From: Desulfofustis sp.
Lineage (GTDB): Bacteria > Desulfobacterota > Desulfobulbia > Desulfobulbales > Desulfocapsaceae
Reading direction: 5' to 3'
Length of the DNA: 6,403 nt
Assembly (NCBI GenBank): GCA_029287755.1
Contig: JARFQM010000288.1
Span: forward strand, 1-6,403
The translations under genes were made by a program, and so were the position numbers. Of the stretch, positions 1 through 5,369 are shown piece by piece (the first letter of the stretch is position 1; the number at the start of each line of letters is the position of its first letter). The notes below the pieces were generated by a model. The model ran no database searches. It was given only the letters and a program-made list of their open reading frames with translations, and had not been told where the DNA came from.

Positions 1-986
1 TGATGGCGCAAAAGTCCTGGGAACTCTGGCGCAAGCTGGAAAAGGACAGCGGACGGCGCCTCTTGATCAAAACCGGCAATCTCACCCTGGGTCCCCCCGA
101 TTGCCCTGCCCTTTCAGGATTTTTACATAGTGCCCAGAAACATGGCATCCTTCACGAGTATCTGAGTGCCCTTGAAGTTGAGAAACGATGGCCTCAGTTT
201 TCACTGCCTGATTATTTTTACGCCGGTCTGGAAAGTGAGGCAGGAATTGTCTTTCCCGAGCCGGCCATTACCGCCTTTCTCGATGAAGGCCGCCAGGCAG
301 CAGCAGATCTTCATGTGAATGAGGGAGTGGAGCGGTGGACTGAGCACGCCGCGGGAGTAGAGGTGCGGACCTCCCGTGCAAACTATCATGGCGGTCGGCT
401 GCTGCTTGCTGCCGGAGCCTGGTCGAAGAACCTGTCCGGTAGGCTGAGCGCTGTACTCACTCCCAAGCGAATTGCTGTGCACTGGGTTGAGCCAGCTGCG
501 CAGGAACCTTTTTCACTGGGCCGCTTCCCGGTCAATTTCTGGCAGGTGCCGGTGCTCAACGATCCTGTCTTTCCCGAAGGTTTCAAAGAATTTTACTCAT
601 TGCCGATGCTTCGGCCCGATGGACAAATAAAGGTCGCTTTTCATAACGGCCTCTCTGATGGCGATCCTGACAGCGGGTCAAACACCATACGAGATGATGA
701 AACCACGATGATAAACGAGATGATTGCAGCCTATCTGCCCGGACTGGCCGGCTGCCCGATGCAGGTGAACGCCTGTTTCTACACCATGACGCCTGACAAG
801 GACTTCTATCTCGGAAGACTGCCGGAATCACAGCATGTGTTCGGAGCGGCGCTCGCCGGGCATGGCTTTAAATTTGCCCCGCTGCTTGGAGAACTGCTGG
901 CCGATCTTTTGCTCGATCTCCCCTCTCCCGTCGATATCTCCATGTTCTCACCGGAACGTTTCAAATTCTACCAGCAACCCTGCTGA
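1..986 (+). CDS. FAD-dependent amine oxidase, monomeric sarcosine oxidase/N-methyltryptophan oxidase family (5'-partial)
   Basis: This is the C-terminal part (about 327 residues from the first visible Met) of a flavoenzyme of the DAO superfamily that oxidises secondary amines such as N-methyl amino acids, using O2 and making H2O2. The reading frame is open to base 1, and by comparison with monomeric sarcosine oxidase about 60 residues are missing upstream, including the Rossmann GxGxxG motif, so the ATG at base 3 is probably internal. Visible family marks, numbered from that Met, are LLLAAGAW (133-140, FAD-domain strand), Lys210 in GQIKVAFH (aligns with the O2-activating Lys265 of sarcosine oxidase), Cys258 in ACFYTMTPDKDF (aligns with Cys315, the covalent FAD attachment) and AGHGFKF (285-291, Lys290 aligning with Lys348). 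Spacing between these residues also fits. The stop TGA is at 984-986 and the gene converges with nadB. The family is secure; the substrate (sarcosine, N-methyltryptophan, pipecolate or another amine) cannot be told. Confidence 0.85.
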   Translation, partial: MAQKSWELWRKLEKDSGRRLLIKTGNLTLGPPDCPALSGFLHSAQKHGILHEYLSALEVEKRWPQFSLPDYFYAGLESEAGIVFPEPAITAFLDEGRQAAADLHVNEGVERWTEHAAGVEVRTSRANYHGGRLLLAAGAWSKNLSGRLSAVLTPKRIAVHWVEPAAQEPFSLGRFPVNFWQVPVLNDPVFPEGFKEFYSLPMLRPDGQIKVAFHNGLSDGDPDSGSNTIRDDETTMINEMIAAYLPGLAGCPMQVNACFYTMTPDKDFYLGRLPESQHVFGAALAGHGFKFAPLLGELLADLLLDLPSPVDISMFSPERFKFYQQPC

Positions 987-995
987 GGTCAGCAG
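980..995. repeat. Short inverted repeat across the oxidase stop codon
   Basis: CTGCTGA-GG-TCAGCAG is a perfect 7-bp inverted repeat that includes the TGA stop. As RNA it could form a 6-bp stem with a 4-base loop. No T-run follows on either strand, so it is not a convincing intrinsic terminator. The rest of the 38-base convergent gap (987-1024) shows no better terminator for either gene. Confidence 0.25.
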
Positions 996-1024
996 ACTGT
1001 TTCCATCTCCCCGTTGCACCTCAC

Positions 1025-2656
1025 CTACCCTGCGCGGCTGAATTGACGATGCTCAACCGAGAATTCCCAGGAGCGGGATTCTGGGTGCCGATGCAGAACC
1101 AGCCAATGCAGCTGCTCCTCATCCATATCAGGATAATCGGTGGTGTAGTGAAGCCCGCGAGATTCTTTCCTGAGCATCGCCGATTCGACGATCAACAGAG
1201 ATACCTGGGCGATATTTCTCAACTCAACCATGTTCCGGGTGATTTTGTGGGTCGTATAGAGTGCTTCAATCTCCCTGCTGATCGAGATTATCCGTTCCCT
1301 GGCCAGTTCGAGCCGCTTGCTGTTTCTGACGATACCGACGTAGTTCCACATGGTTCTGCGCAGCACATCCCAGTTGTGATTAATCAGGATATGTTCGTCC
1401 AGTTCCCGGGTCGCCTGAATCGGCTCAGAGAAGGTATTGGTCCCCTGCCCCAAACCGGTAATTTTAGTGAGATTCTGTCGGCAGTAAGATGCCGCTTTCT
1501 CAGCGAAAACAACAGCTTCAAGCAGGGAGTTGCTGGCCAGTCTGTTGGCACCGTGCAACCCGGTGCAGGCGGTCTCGCCAATGGCCATCAGCCCCGGAAG
1601 TGAGCTGTTGCAAAATTCGTCGACCAGTACCCCGCCGCACAAATAGTGGGCGGCAGGCACCACCGGGATTGGCTCCGTAGTAATATCGATCCCATAGTTG
1701 AGGCACTGTTTATAAATGCCGGGAAACCTGGCTTGAATGAAGGCGGGATCTTTATGGCTGATATCGAGAAATACACAGTCGTCGCCGCTTTCCTTCATTT
1801 CCCGATCGATTGAGCGGGCCACCATGTCTCTGGTGGCCAGTTCGAGGCGGTCATCATATTTTCTCATAAAGCGCTCCCCTTCCCGGTTAAAAAGAAGCGC
1901 ACCCTCTCCCCTCACCGCTTCGGATATGAGAAAGTTCTTTGCCCGTGGGTGAAACAGGCAGGTCGGATGGAACTGAACAAACTCCATGTTTGCCACTCGT
2001 ACGCCAGCTCTGCAGGCTGCGGCGATGCCGTCTCCGGTGGCGATGTCAGGGTTGCTGGTATAAAGATAGACCTTACCGGTTCCGCCGGTGCACAAAACCG
2101 TCTGATCGGCTTCAAATCTATGTAGTTCGTCATTGTTATCGAAAATCAGGGCCCCTTCGCACCTCCTGCTCCCCTCCTTGGTTGATACCAGCAGATCGAC
2201 GACCATGTGGCCCTCGAGCAGAGTGATGGAGTCGTTTGATTTGACCTGCTCCAGGAGCGTCGTTTCTATGGCTCGTCCAGTCAGATCATAGGCATGGGCG
2301 ACCCGGCGATGGCTATGCCCTCCTTCCCTCCCCAGACTCAGGGCCGACCCACCTGAATCCCTAACAAAATCAACACCATAAGAGACAAGATCGTGCACTC
2401 TGTCGTAGCCCTTGCTGACCACTTCCTGGACGGTGCCCATATCGCACAACCCCGCACCGGCAGTGAGAGTATCATCGATATGGGAGGCGAGGGAGTCATT
2501 TTCCAGATCAAGAACGGCGGCTATTCCGCCCTGGGCGAGATTCGTCGCACTATCGATGACGCCCTTTTTGGTCACCACCATGACTTCACCGAGATCTGCA
2601 ACTCTCAGAGCGAAGGAAAGACCTGCAATGCCGCTGCCAATCACTAAAAATCTCAT
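1025..2656 (-). CDS. nadB: L-aspartate oxidase
   Basis: NadB oxidises L-aspartate to iminoaspartate with FAD, passing electrons to O2 or fumarate; quinolinate synthase NadA then uses the product, the first step of de novo NAD synthesis in the cytosol. The 543-residue product matches the E. coli enzyme (540) along its length. Seen in order: FAD-binding VIGSGIAGLS (5-14), NLAQGGIAAV (39-48), REGGHSHRR (110-118), QFHPTCLFHP (228-237), SEAVRGEGA (245-253), HYLCGGVLVD (337-346), GLHGANRLASNSLLE (366-380) and C-terminal LRKESRGLHYTTDYP (495-509). Glu111, His230, Arg276, His337 and Arg372 align with the E. coli active-site residues Glu121, His244, Arg290, His351 and Arg386. I chose the ATG at 2656 because the Rossmann strand begins right after it; an in-frame TTG at 2665 would add three residues. 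Neither start has a clear Shine-Dalgarno. It is divergent from parA; nadA and nadC are not in the window. Confidence 0.96.
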   Translation of the reverse strand: MRFLVIGSGIAGLSFALRVADLGEVMVVTKKGVIDSATNLAQGGIAAVLDLENDSLASHIDDTLTAGAGLCDMGTVQEVVSKGYDRVHDLVSYGVDFVRDSGGSALSLGREGGHSHRRVAHAYDLTGRAIETTLLEQVKSNDSITLLEGHMVVDLLVSTKEGSRRCEGALIFDNNDELHRFEADQTVLCTGGTGKVYLYTSNPDIATGDGIAAACRAGVRVANMEFVQFHPTCLFHPRAKNFLISEAVRGEGALLFNREGERFMRKYDDRLELATRDMVARSIDREMKESGDDCVFLDISHKDPAFIQARFPGIYKQCLNYGIDITTEPIPVVPAAHYLCGGVLVDEFCNSSLPGLMAIGETACTGLHGANRLASNSLLEAVVFAEKAASYCRQNLTKITGLGQGTNTFSEPIQATRELDEHILINHNWDVLRRTMWNYVGIVRNSKRLELARERIISISREIEALYTTHKITRNMVELRNIAQVSLLIVESAMLRKESRGLHYTTDYPDMDEEQLHWLVLHRHPESRSWEFSVEHRQFSRAG

Positions 2657-2686
2657 AGCATTCAATGATTTCGAACAATCTGTGTA

Positions 2687-2706
2687 GATGTTTCACGTGA
2701 AACATC
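2687..2706. promoter_or_regulatory. parS: parS centromere site (ParB binding)
   Basis: GATGTTTCACGTGAAACATC is a perfect 20-bp palindrome. Its central 16 bases (2689-2704), TGTTTCACGTGAAACA, equal the widely conserved chromosomal parS consensus known from B. subtilis Spo0J/ParB work. ParB dimers load here as CTP-dependent clamps and slide onto flanking DNA. The site sits in the spacer between nadB and parA, 122 bases before the parA start and 30 bases from the nadB ATG, probably inside the nadB promoter or leader. Presence of parA and parB beside it makes the call very strong. Only this one copy was noticed in the window. Confidence 0.95.
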
Positions 2707-2757
2707 GAGAAGTGATACGCCTAAATCACCGGATCATGCAATTTCATCAAAAAAAGA

Positions 2758-2785
2758 TTGAGCCTTCGTAGTAACCTGGTATATA
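2758..2785 (+). promoter_or_regulatory. Candidate sigma-70 promoter for parAB
   Basis: TTGAGC (2758-2763) and TATATA (2780-2785) are separated by 16 bases; an alternative -10, TATAAA at 2782-2787, gives 18. The position, about 40 bases before the parA start and its GGGAGAGG ribosome site (2811-2818), is suitable. CTGGT (2776-2780) and ACCAG (2790-2794) form an inverted repeat around the -10, which could be an operator. No start-site data exist, so this is a motif call only. Confidence 0.4.
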
Positions 2786-2811
2786 AAGAACCAGAGAACC
2801 AAAAAACCTGG
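2773..2811. repeat. Short direct and inverted repeats upstream of parA
   Basis: AACCTGG occurs at 2773-2779 and again at 2805-2811. GAACCA occurs at 2788-2793 and 2796-2801, 8 bases apart. CTGGT/ACCAG (2776-2780 and 2790-2794) is inverted. The units are short and could be chance in a 40-base stretch, but they lie between the putative -10 and the ribosome site of parA, where a ParA or other repressor operator could be. Confidence 0.25.
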
Positions 2812-2828
2812 GGAGAGGTTATATCACA

Positions 2829-3602
2829 ATGGGAAATAACTCAACAGTTATTGCTGTTGCCAACCAGAAGGGGGGAGTGGGCAAGACGACTACGGCCGTC
2901 AACCTCTCCTGCGGGCTCGCGTTGAGAAAAAAGAAGGTGCTTCTGGTAGACTCAGATCCCCAAGGAAACGCCTCCAGCGGAGTAGGGGTCAAAGCCGCAG
3001 ACAGGAAAAAGCACTTGTACCAGGTACTCTGCGGGGAAGCTGGCGCGGGGGACGTGATCCAGTCAACAAATGTAAAAAAGCTCTTCGTACTGCCTTCAAA
3101 AATTGATCTGGTGGCGGCGGAGTTGGAATTGATCAACCAGAAAAATAGAGAGAAATTTCTAAAAAAATCACTAAAGCCGCTTCTTACGGAATTTGATTAC
3201 ATCATTGTCGACTGCCCGCCATCCCTTGGCCTTCTGACCTTAAACGCTCTTACCGCCGCACATTCCGTACTCATCCCGATGCAGTGTGAATATTATGCTT
3301 TAGAGGGGCTCGCGCAGCTGATCAGCACCATACGATCGGTGAAACAATCCTTCAACAAAAAGCTGTACGTGGAAGGGTTGCTGCTCACCATGTTTGACAA
3401 ACGTAATCGTCTCTCTCACCAGGTCGCTGCGGAAATCCACAATCATTTTGGTGACCAGGTCTTTGCCACCCGTATACCCCGAAATGTGAGACTCAGCGAG
3501 AGCCCCAGCCATGGAAAAACCATTATGGAATACGACATCAAGTCAACCGGCGCCCAAGCCTATAGTGCCTTGGCGCTCGAATTTCTTAAACGGCAGGTGT
3601 GA
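2829..3602 (+). CDS. parA: Chromosome-partitioning ATPase ParA (Soj type)
   Basis: ParA is a deviant-Walker ATPase that binds nucleoid DNA as an ATP dimer and is stimulated by ParB at parS, driving segregation of the chromosome origin. The 257-residue length and lack of an N-terminal helix-turn-helix are typical of chromosomal Soj proteins, not plasmid type Ia ParA. Seen: deviant Walker A KGGVGKTT (14-21, signature Lys14 and catalytic Lys19), DSDPQGNAS (41-49, Walker A'), YIIVDCPPSLG (124-134, Walker B with Asp128), IPMQCEYYALEG (149-160) and the family-typical IPRNVRLSESPSHGK (216-230). The ATG has a good ribosome site GGGAGAGG at 2811-2818, 10 bases upstream. It is the first gene of an operon with parB, which starts 3 bases after its stop, and parS lies just upstream. 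Confidence 0.96.
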   Translation: MGNNSTVIAVANQKGGVGKTTTAVNLSCGLALRKKKVLLVDSDPQGNASSGVGVKAADRKKHLYQVLCGEAGAGDVIQSTNVKKLFVLPSKIDLVAAELELINQKNREKFLKKSLKPLLTEFDYIIVDCPPSLGLLTLNALTAAHSVLIPMQCEYYALEGLAQLISTIRSVKQSFNKKLYVEGLLLTMFDKRNRLSHQVAAEIHNHFGDQVFATRIPRNVRLSESPSHGKTIMEYDIKSTGAQAYSALALEFLKRQV

Positions 3603-3605
3603 ACA

Positions 3606-4475
3606 GTGGCTAAATTGACTGGGCTTGACGGGCAGGGAATCAGCGCTCTTTTTGGCGAACAAAGCACTGATGATTTATTTTTCGAATGCAGCATAAGTCA
3701 GATTATCCCCAATAAACATCAACCCAGGTTGATGTTTGACCAGGAGGAACTCACCGAACTTGCTGAATCGATAAGGGATAACGGGGTAATCCAACCTTTG
3801 ATTGTGTCGCGGACATCAAAAAAGAGGTATGAGTTGATCGCTGGCGAACGCCGCCTCCGTGCCTCAAAGATGGCCGGCTTGAAAACCGTGCCGGTAATCG
3901 TGCGGGAAATCAACAGTGATGATGAATTGTTGGAATTCGCCCTTATTGAAAATATCCAGAGAACCGACTTGAATCCCCTAGAGGAGGCAGAAGCATATCG
4001 TAAACTGATAGATAAATTTGGCCTTACTCAGGAAGAGGCGGCTAAGAAGGTGGGTAAGAACCGATCTACCGTGGCGAACGCCCTCAGGCTCCTCCAACTG
4101 CCGGAATATATCAAGGAGGATCTCCTCTCCGGGCAACTCACCGAAGGACACGCCCGGGCTCTTCTTGCTCTGTTGTCGAGTCCCGCAACCATGAAGGAGA
4201 TCCGCGACCAGATTATTGCCAAACAATTGTCCGTGCGGCAGACCGAGAAACTGATAAAAACAATTACCCGCGAAGTTACCCCTAAAGCACCCAATAGAAC
4301 CAAGGAAAAAGAATTTTCAAAATCGGTGAAAAAAGCCTTTGAAAACCAGATGACCAACCGTCTCAGCTCCCAGGTCTCTATCAACCAGAAGGGGAGTCGA
4401 GGAAAAATTGAAATAGAATATTACTCCTATGATGACCTCGAACGTATCATTGCGATGGTACTCGGGGGAGAATAA
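3606..4475 (+). CDS. parB: Chromosome-partitioning protein ParB (Spo0J type), CTPase clamp
   Basis: ParB binds parS, hydrolyses CTP, slides along DNA as a clamp, and stimulates ParA. The 289-residue product has the full chromosomal layout: an N-terminal ParA-interaction segment rich in Gly and Leu (GLDGQGISALFGE, 6-18), the ParB/Srx CTP-binding domain with IIPNKHQPR (33-41), GERRLRA (80-86) and ENIQR (115-119), a helix-turn-helix for parS (about 141-160, TQEEAAKKVGKNRSTVANAL), EGHARALLAL (180-189), a Lys/Arg-rich linker (about 218-240) and a C-terminal dimerisation domain (about 240-289). Translation starts at GTG (3606), with AGGTG at 3595-3599 as ribosome site inside the end of parA; tight coupling to parA is likely. 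No key residue appears missing. Confidence 0.96.
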   Translation: MAKLTGLDGQGISALFGEQSTDDLFFECSISQIIPNKHQPRLMFDQEELTELAESIRDNGVIQPLIVSRTSKKRYELIAGERRLRASKMAGLKTVPVIVREINSDDELLEFALIENIQRTDLNPLEEAEAYRKLIDKFGLTQEEAAKKVGKNRSTVANALRLLQLPEYIKEDLLSGQLTEGHARALLALLSSPATMKEIRDQIIAKQLSVRQTEKLIKTITREVTPKAPNRTKEKEFSKSVKKAFENQMTNRLSSQVSINQKGSRGKIEIEYYSYDDLERIIAMVLGGE

Positions 4476-4510
4476 CCCTGTTTTTTATTAATCGGTACCT
4501 ACTAAAAGCT

Positions 4511-4972
4511 ATGATTAAAAAGTCTTTCTTCATTTTTGTCCTGGTAATTTCACTGATCTTTTCCGCCTCAGCCGTGTGTGCAAAAATGGTCAGCGTGGTC
4601 GGCGACAACGTCAATCTCCGCTCTGGCCCGGGAACCAAATATTCCGTGAAATGGAAATATGGCAGTGGTTTTCCGTTGAAAGTTCTCCAGGAGCAAGGAG
4701 GGTGGCTGCAGGTTGAAGATTTCGAGGGCGACAGCGGCTGGCTCTACCAAAAGCTCACCTCCAGAACTGGTCACATGATCGTCAAGGTGCACAAGAACCA
4801 GAACACAAAGATAAATATCAGAAGTGGACCTGGTACTAAATACAGGATTGTCGGCAAAGCATATTATGGAGTCGTTTTCAAGACCATAAAACAGCAAAAC
4901 GGCTGGGCGCAAGTCAAACACGACAGCGGGCTGGAAGGGTGGATCAAACGCTCACTCCTGTGGGGCTTCTAG
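4511..4972 (+). CDS. Exported protein with two tandem bacterial SH3 (SH3b) domains
   Basis: The 153-residue product starts with a clear signal peptide: MIKK, a hydrophobic core (FFIFVLVISLIFSASA, 6-21) and a likely signal peptidase I cut after VCA at residue 24 (or after ASA at 21). Two SH3b repeats follow, about 26-82 and 89-150, each with the hallmark N(L/I)RSGPGTKY (35-44 and 102-111) and a GW ending (GWLYQKL 76-82; GWIKRSL 143-149). No catalytic domain is present. Such domains usually bind cell-wall peptides or glycans, so a periplasmic or envelope role is likely, but the specific function is unknown. It starts 35 bases after parB on the same strand and may be read from the parAB transcript. 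There is no good Shine-Dalgarno before the ATG; an in-frame alternative that keeps the signal peptide was not seen. Domain call is secure; function is not. Confidence 0.87.
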   Translation: MIKKSFFIFVLVISLIFSASAVCAKMVSVVGDNVNLRSGPGTKYSVKWKYGSGFPLKVLQEQGGWLQVEDFEGDSGWLYQKLTSRTGHMIVKVHKNQNTKINIRSGPGTKYRIVGKAYYGVVFKTIKQQNGWAQVKHDSGLEGWIKRSLLWGF

Positions 4973-4981
4973 CAGATCCTC

Positions 4982-5017
4982 AAAAATAAAAACCTGGCTG
5001 AGGAACTCAGCCAGGTT
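4982..5017 (-). terminator. Intrinsic terminator of the tRNA-Ser unit
   Basis: AACCTGGCTGAG (4991-5002) and CTCAGCCAGGTT (5006-5017) form a perfect 12-bp stem with a 3-base loop. Read on the minus strand, the stem is followed by a T-rich tract (TTTTTATTTTT, complement of 4982-4992), as expected for rho-independent termination. It lies 9 bases after the CCA end of tRNA-Ser(GCT). On the plus strand the stem is followed by GGGTAGCC, so it should stop the SH3 gene transcript poorly. Confidence 0.9.
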
Positions 5018-5026
5018 GGGTAGCCA

Positions 5027-5119
5027 TGGCGGAGAGAGAGGGATTCGAACCCTCGGTGGAGTATTATCCCCACACTCGCTTAGCAGGCGAGCACCATCGG
5101 CCAACTCGGTCATCTCTCC
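5027..5119 (-). tRNA. tRNA-Ser(GCT)
   Basis: On the minus strand the acceptor arms GGAGAGA and TCTCTCC pair fully, followed by discriminator G and encoded CCA (5027-5029). The anticodon stem CTCGC/GCGAG encloses loop CTGCTAA, with anticodon GCT at 5082-5084 (reads AGC/AGU). A long variable arm (GTGG...CCAC with loop ATAATA) marks a class II serine tRNA, and the T arm has GAGGG TTCGAAT CCCTC. All 93 bases look intact. It is the second tRNA in a two-gene transcript. Confidence 0.97.
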
Positions 5120-5130
5120 TCTATCATCTC

Positions 5131-5216
5131 TGGCGGAGGGAGTAGGATTCGAACCCACGGTACTTTCGTACAACGGTTTTCAAGACCGCCGCCTTAAACC
5201 ACTCGGCCATCCCTCC
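5131..5216 (-). tRNA. tRNA-Ser(TGA)
   Basis: On the minus strand the acceptor arms GGAGGGA and TCCCTCC pair fully, with discriminator G and encoded CCA (5131-5133). The anticodon loop CTTGAAA, closed by CGGT/ACCG, gives anticodon TGA at 5180-5182 (reads UCA and other UCN codons). The long variable arm (GTAC GAAA GTAC) again marks class II serine tRNA, and the T loop is TTCGAAT. The 86-base gene looks intact and lies 11 bases before tRNA-Ser(GCT), so the two are almost certainly co-transcribed. Confidence 0.97.
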
Positions 5217-5227
5217 GAAAGTTTTTC

Positions 5228-5256
5228 CTTGTACCATCTCGCAAATCATCTGTCAA
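5228..5256 (-). promoter_or_regulatory. Sigma-70 promoter of the tRNA-Ser unit
   Basis: On the minus strand, a perfect -35 TTGACA (5251-5256) is 17 bases from a -10 TACAAG (5228-5233, four of six consensus bases). Transcription would start near 5221, only a few bases before the mature 5' end of tRNA-Ser(TGA) at 5216. The sequence before the -35 (GACATATTA on the minus strand) is AT-rich and could act as an UP element. Motif quality and position agree well. Confidence 0.75.
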
Positions 5257-5287
5257 TAATATGTCATTGCCATACCTGGGCGGCTGT

Positions 5288-5298
5288 TGTATGATACA
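5288..5298. repeat. Small palindrome TGTATGATACA
   Basis: TGTAT-G-ATACA is a perfect 11-base inverted repeat in the 153-base spacer between the divergent tRNA unit and the regulator gene. It is upstream of any promoter for the regulator and could be an operator, but its length is close to what chance gives. It is not a NifA-type TGT-N10-ACA element. Confidence 0.25.
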
Positions 5299-5317
5299 TT
5301 TTTGTAACACGACAACA

Positions 5318-5347
5318 TTGCTCAAAAACATTTTTGCAAAATATTAT
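5318..5347 (+). promoter_or_regulatory. Weak candidate promoter for the NifA-like regulator
   Basis: TTGCTC (5318-5323) and TATTAT (5342-5347) with an 18-base spacer make a possible sigma-70 promoter about 20 bases before the ATG at 5370. The -35 is poor (three of six bases) and the region is very AT-rich, so a good -10 match is expected by chance. No clean sigma-54 -24/-12 element was found in the spacer. Confidence 0.3.
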
Positions 5348-5369
5348 TTTTTAAAGAAGTACGACACTC

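Noticed and set aside
1043..1603. Plus-strand open frame of 186 codons opposite the end of nadB
   Set aside because: It lies wholly opposite conserved NadB sequence and shows no family motif or ribosome site.
4511..4583. Lipoprotein signal in the SH3 protein (Cys23)
   Set aside because: The residue before the Cys is Val, not Gly/Ala/Ser, and no Leu is at -3; a signal peptidase I site (VCA or ASA) fits better.
5027..5216. tRNA-Ser genes as integration site of a mobile element
   Set aside because: No integrase gene, no duplicated tRNA 3' end and no foreign-looking genes are seen on either side within the window.
5251..5266. TGTCA direct repeat with an 11-base period in the spacer
   Set aside because: One copy is simply the complement of the tRNA -35 TTGACA; a second 5-base match is expected by chance.
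5278..5291. Possible sigma-54 promoter (CTGGGCGGCTGTTGTA) before the regulator gene
   Set aside because: The -12 element would read TTGT, not TTGC, and the GG-N10-GC spacing is not met.
5016..5294. Open frame on the plus strand over the tRNA pair (and a similar minus-strand one at 4952-5173)
   Set aside because: These are translations through two tRNA genes; their peptides (GGERGIRTLGG, EGVGFEPTV and similar) are well-known false protein calls from tRNA-Ser antisense or sense sequence.
5303..5317. Possible NifA upstream activator site TGT...ACA
   Set aside because: The gap is 9 bases, not the required 10; no exact TGT-N10-ACA was found in the spacer.
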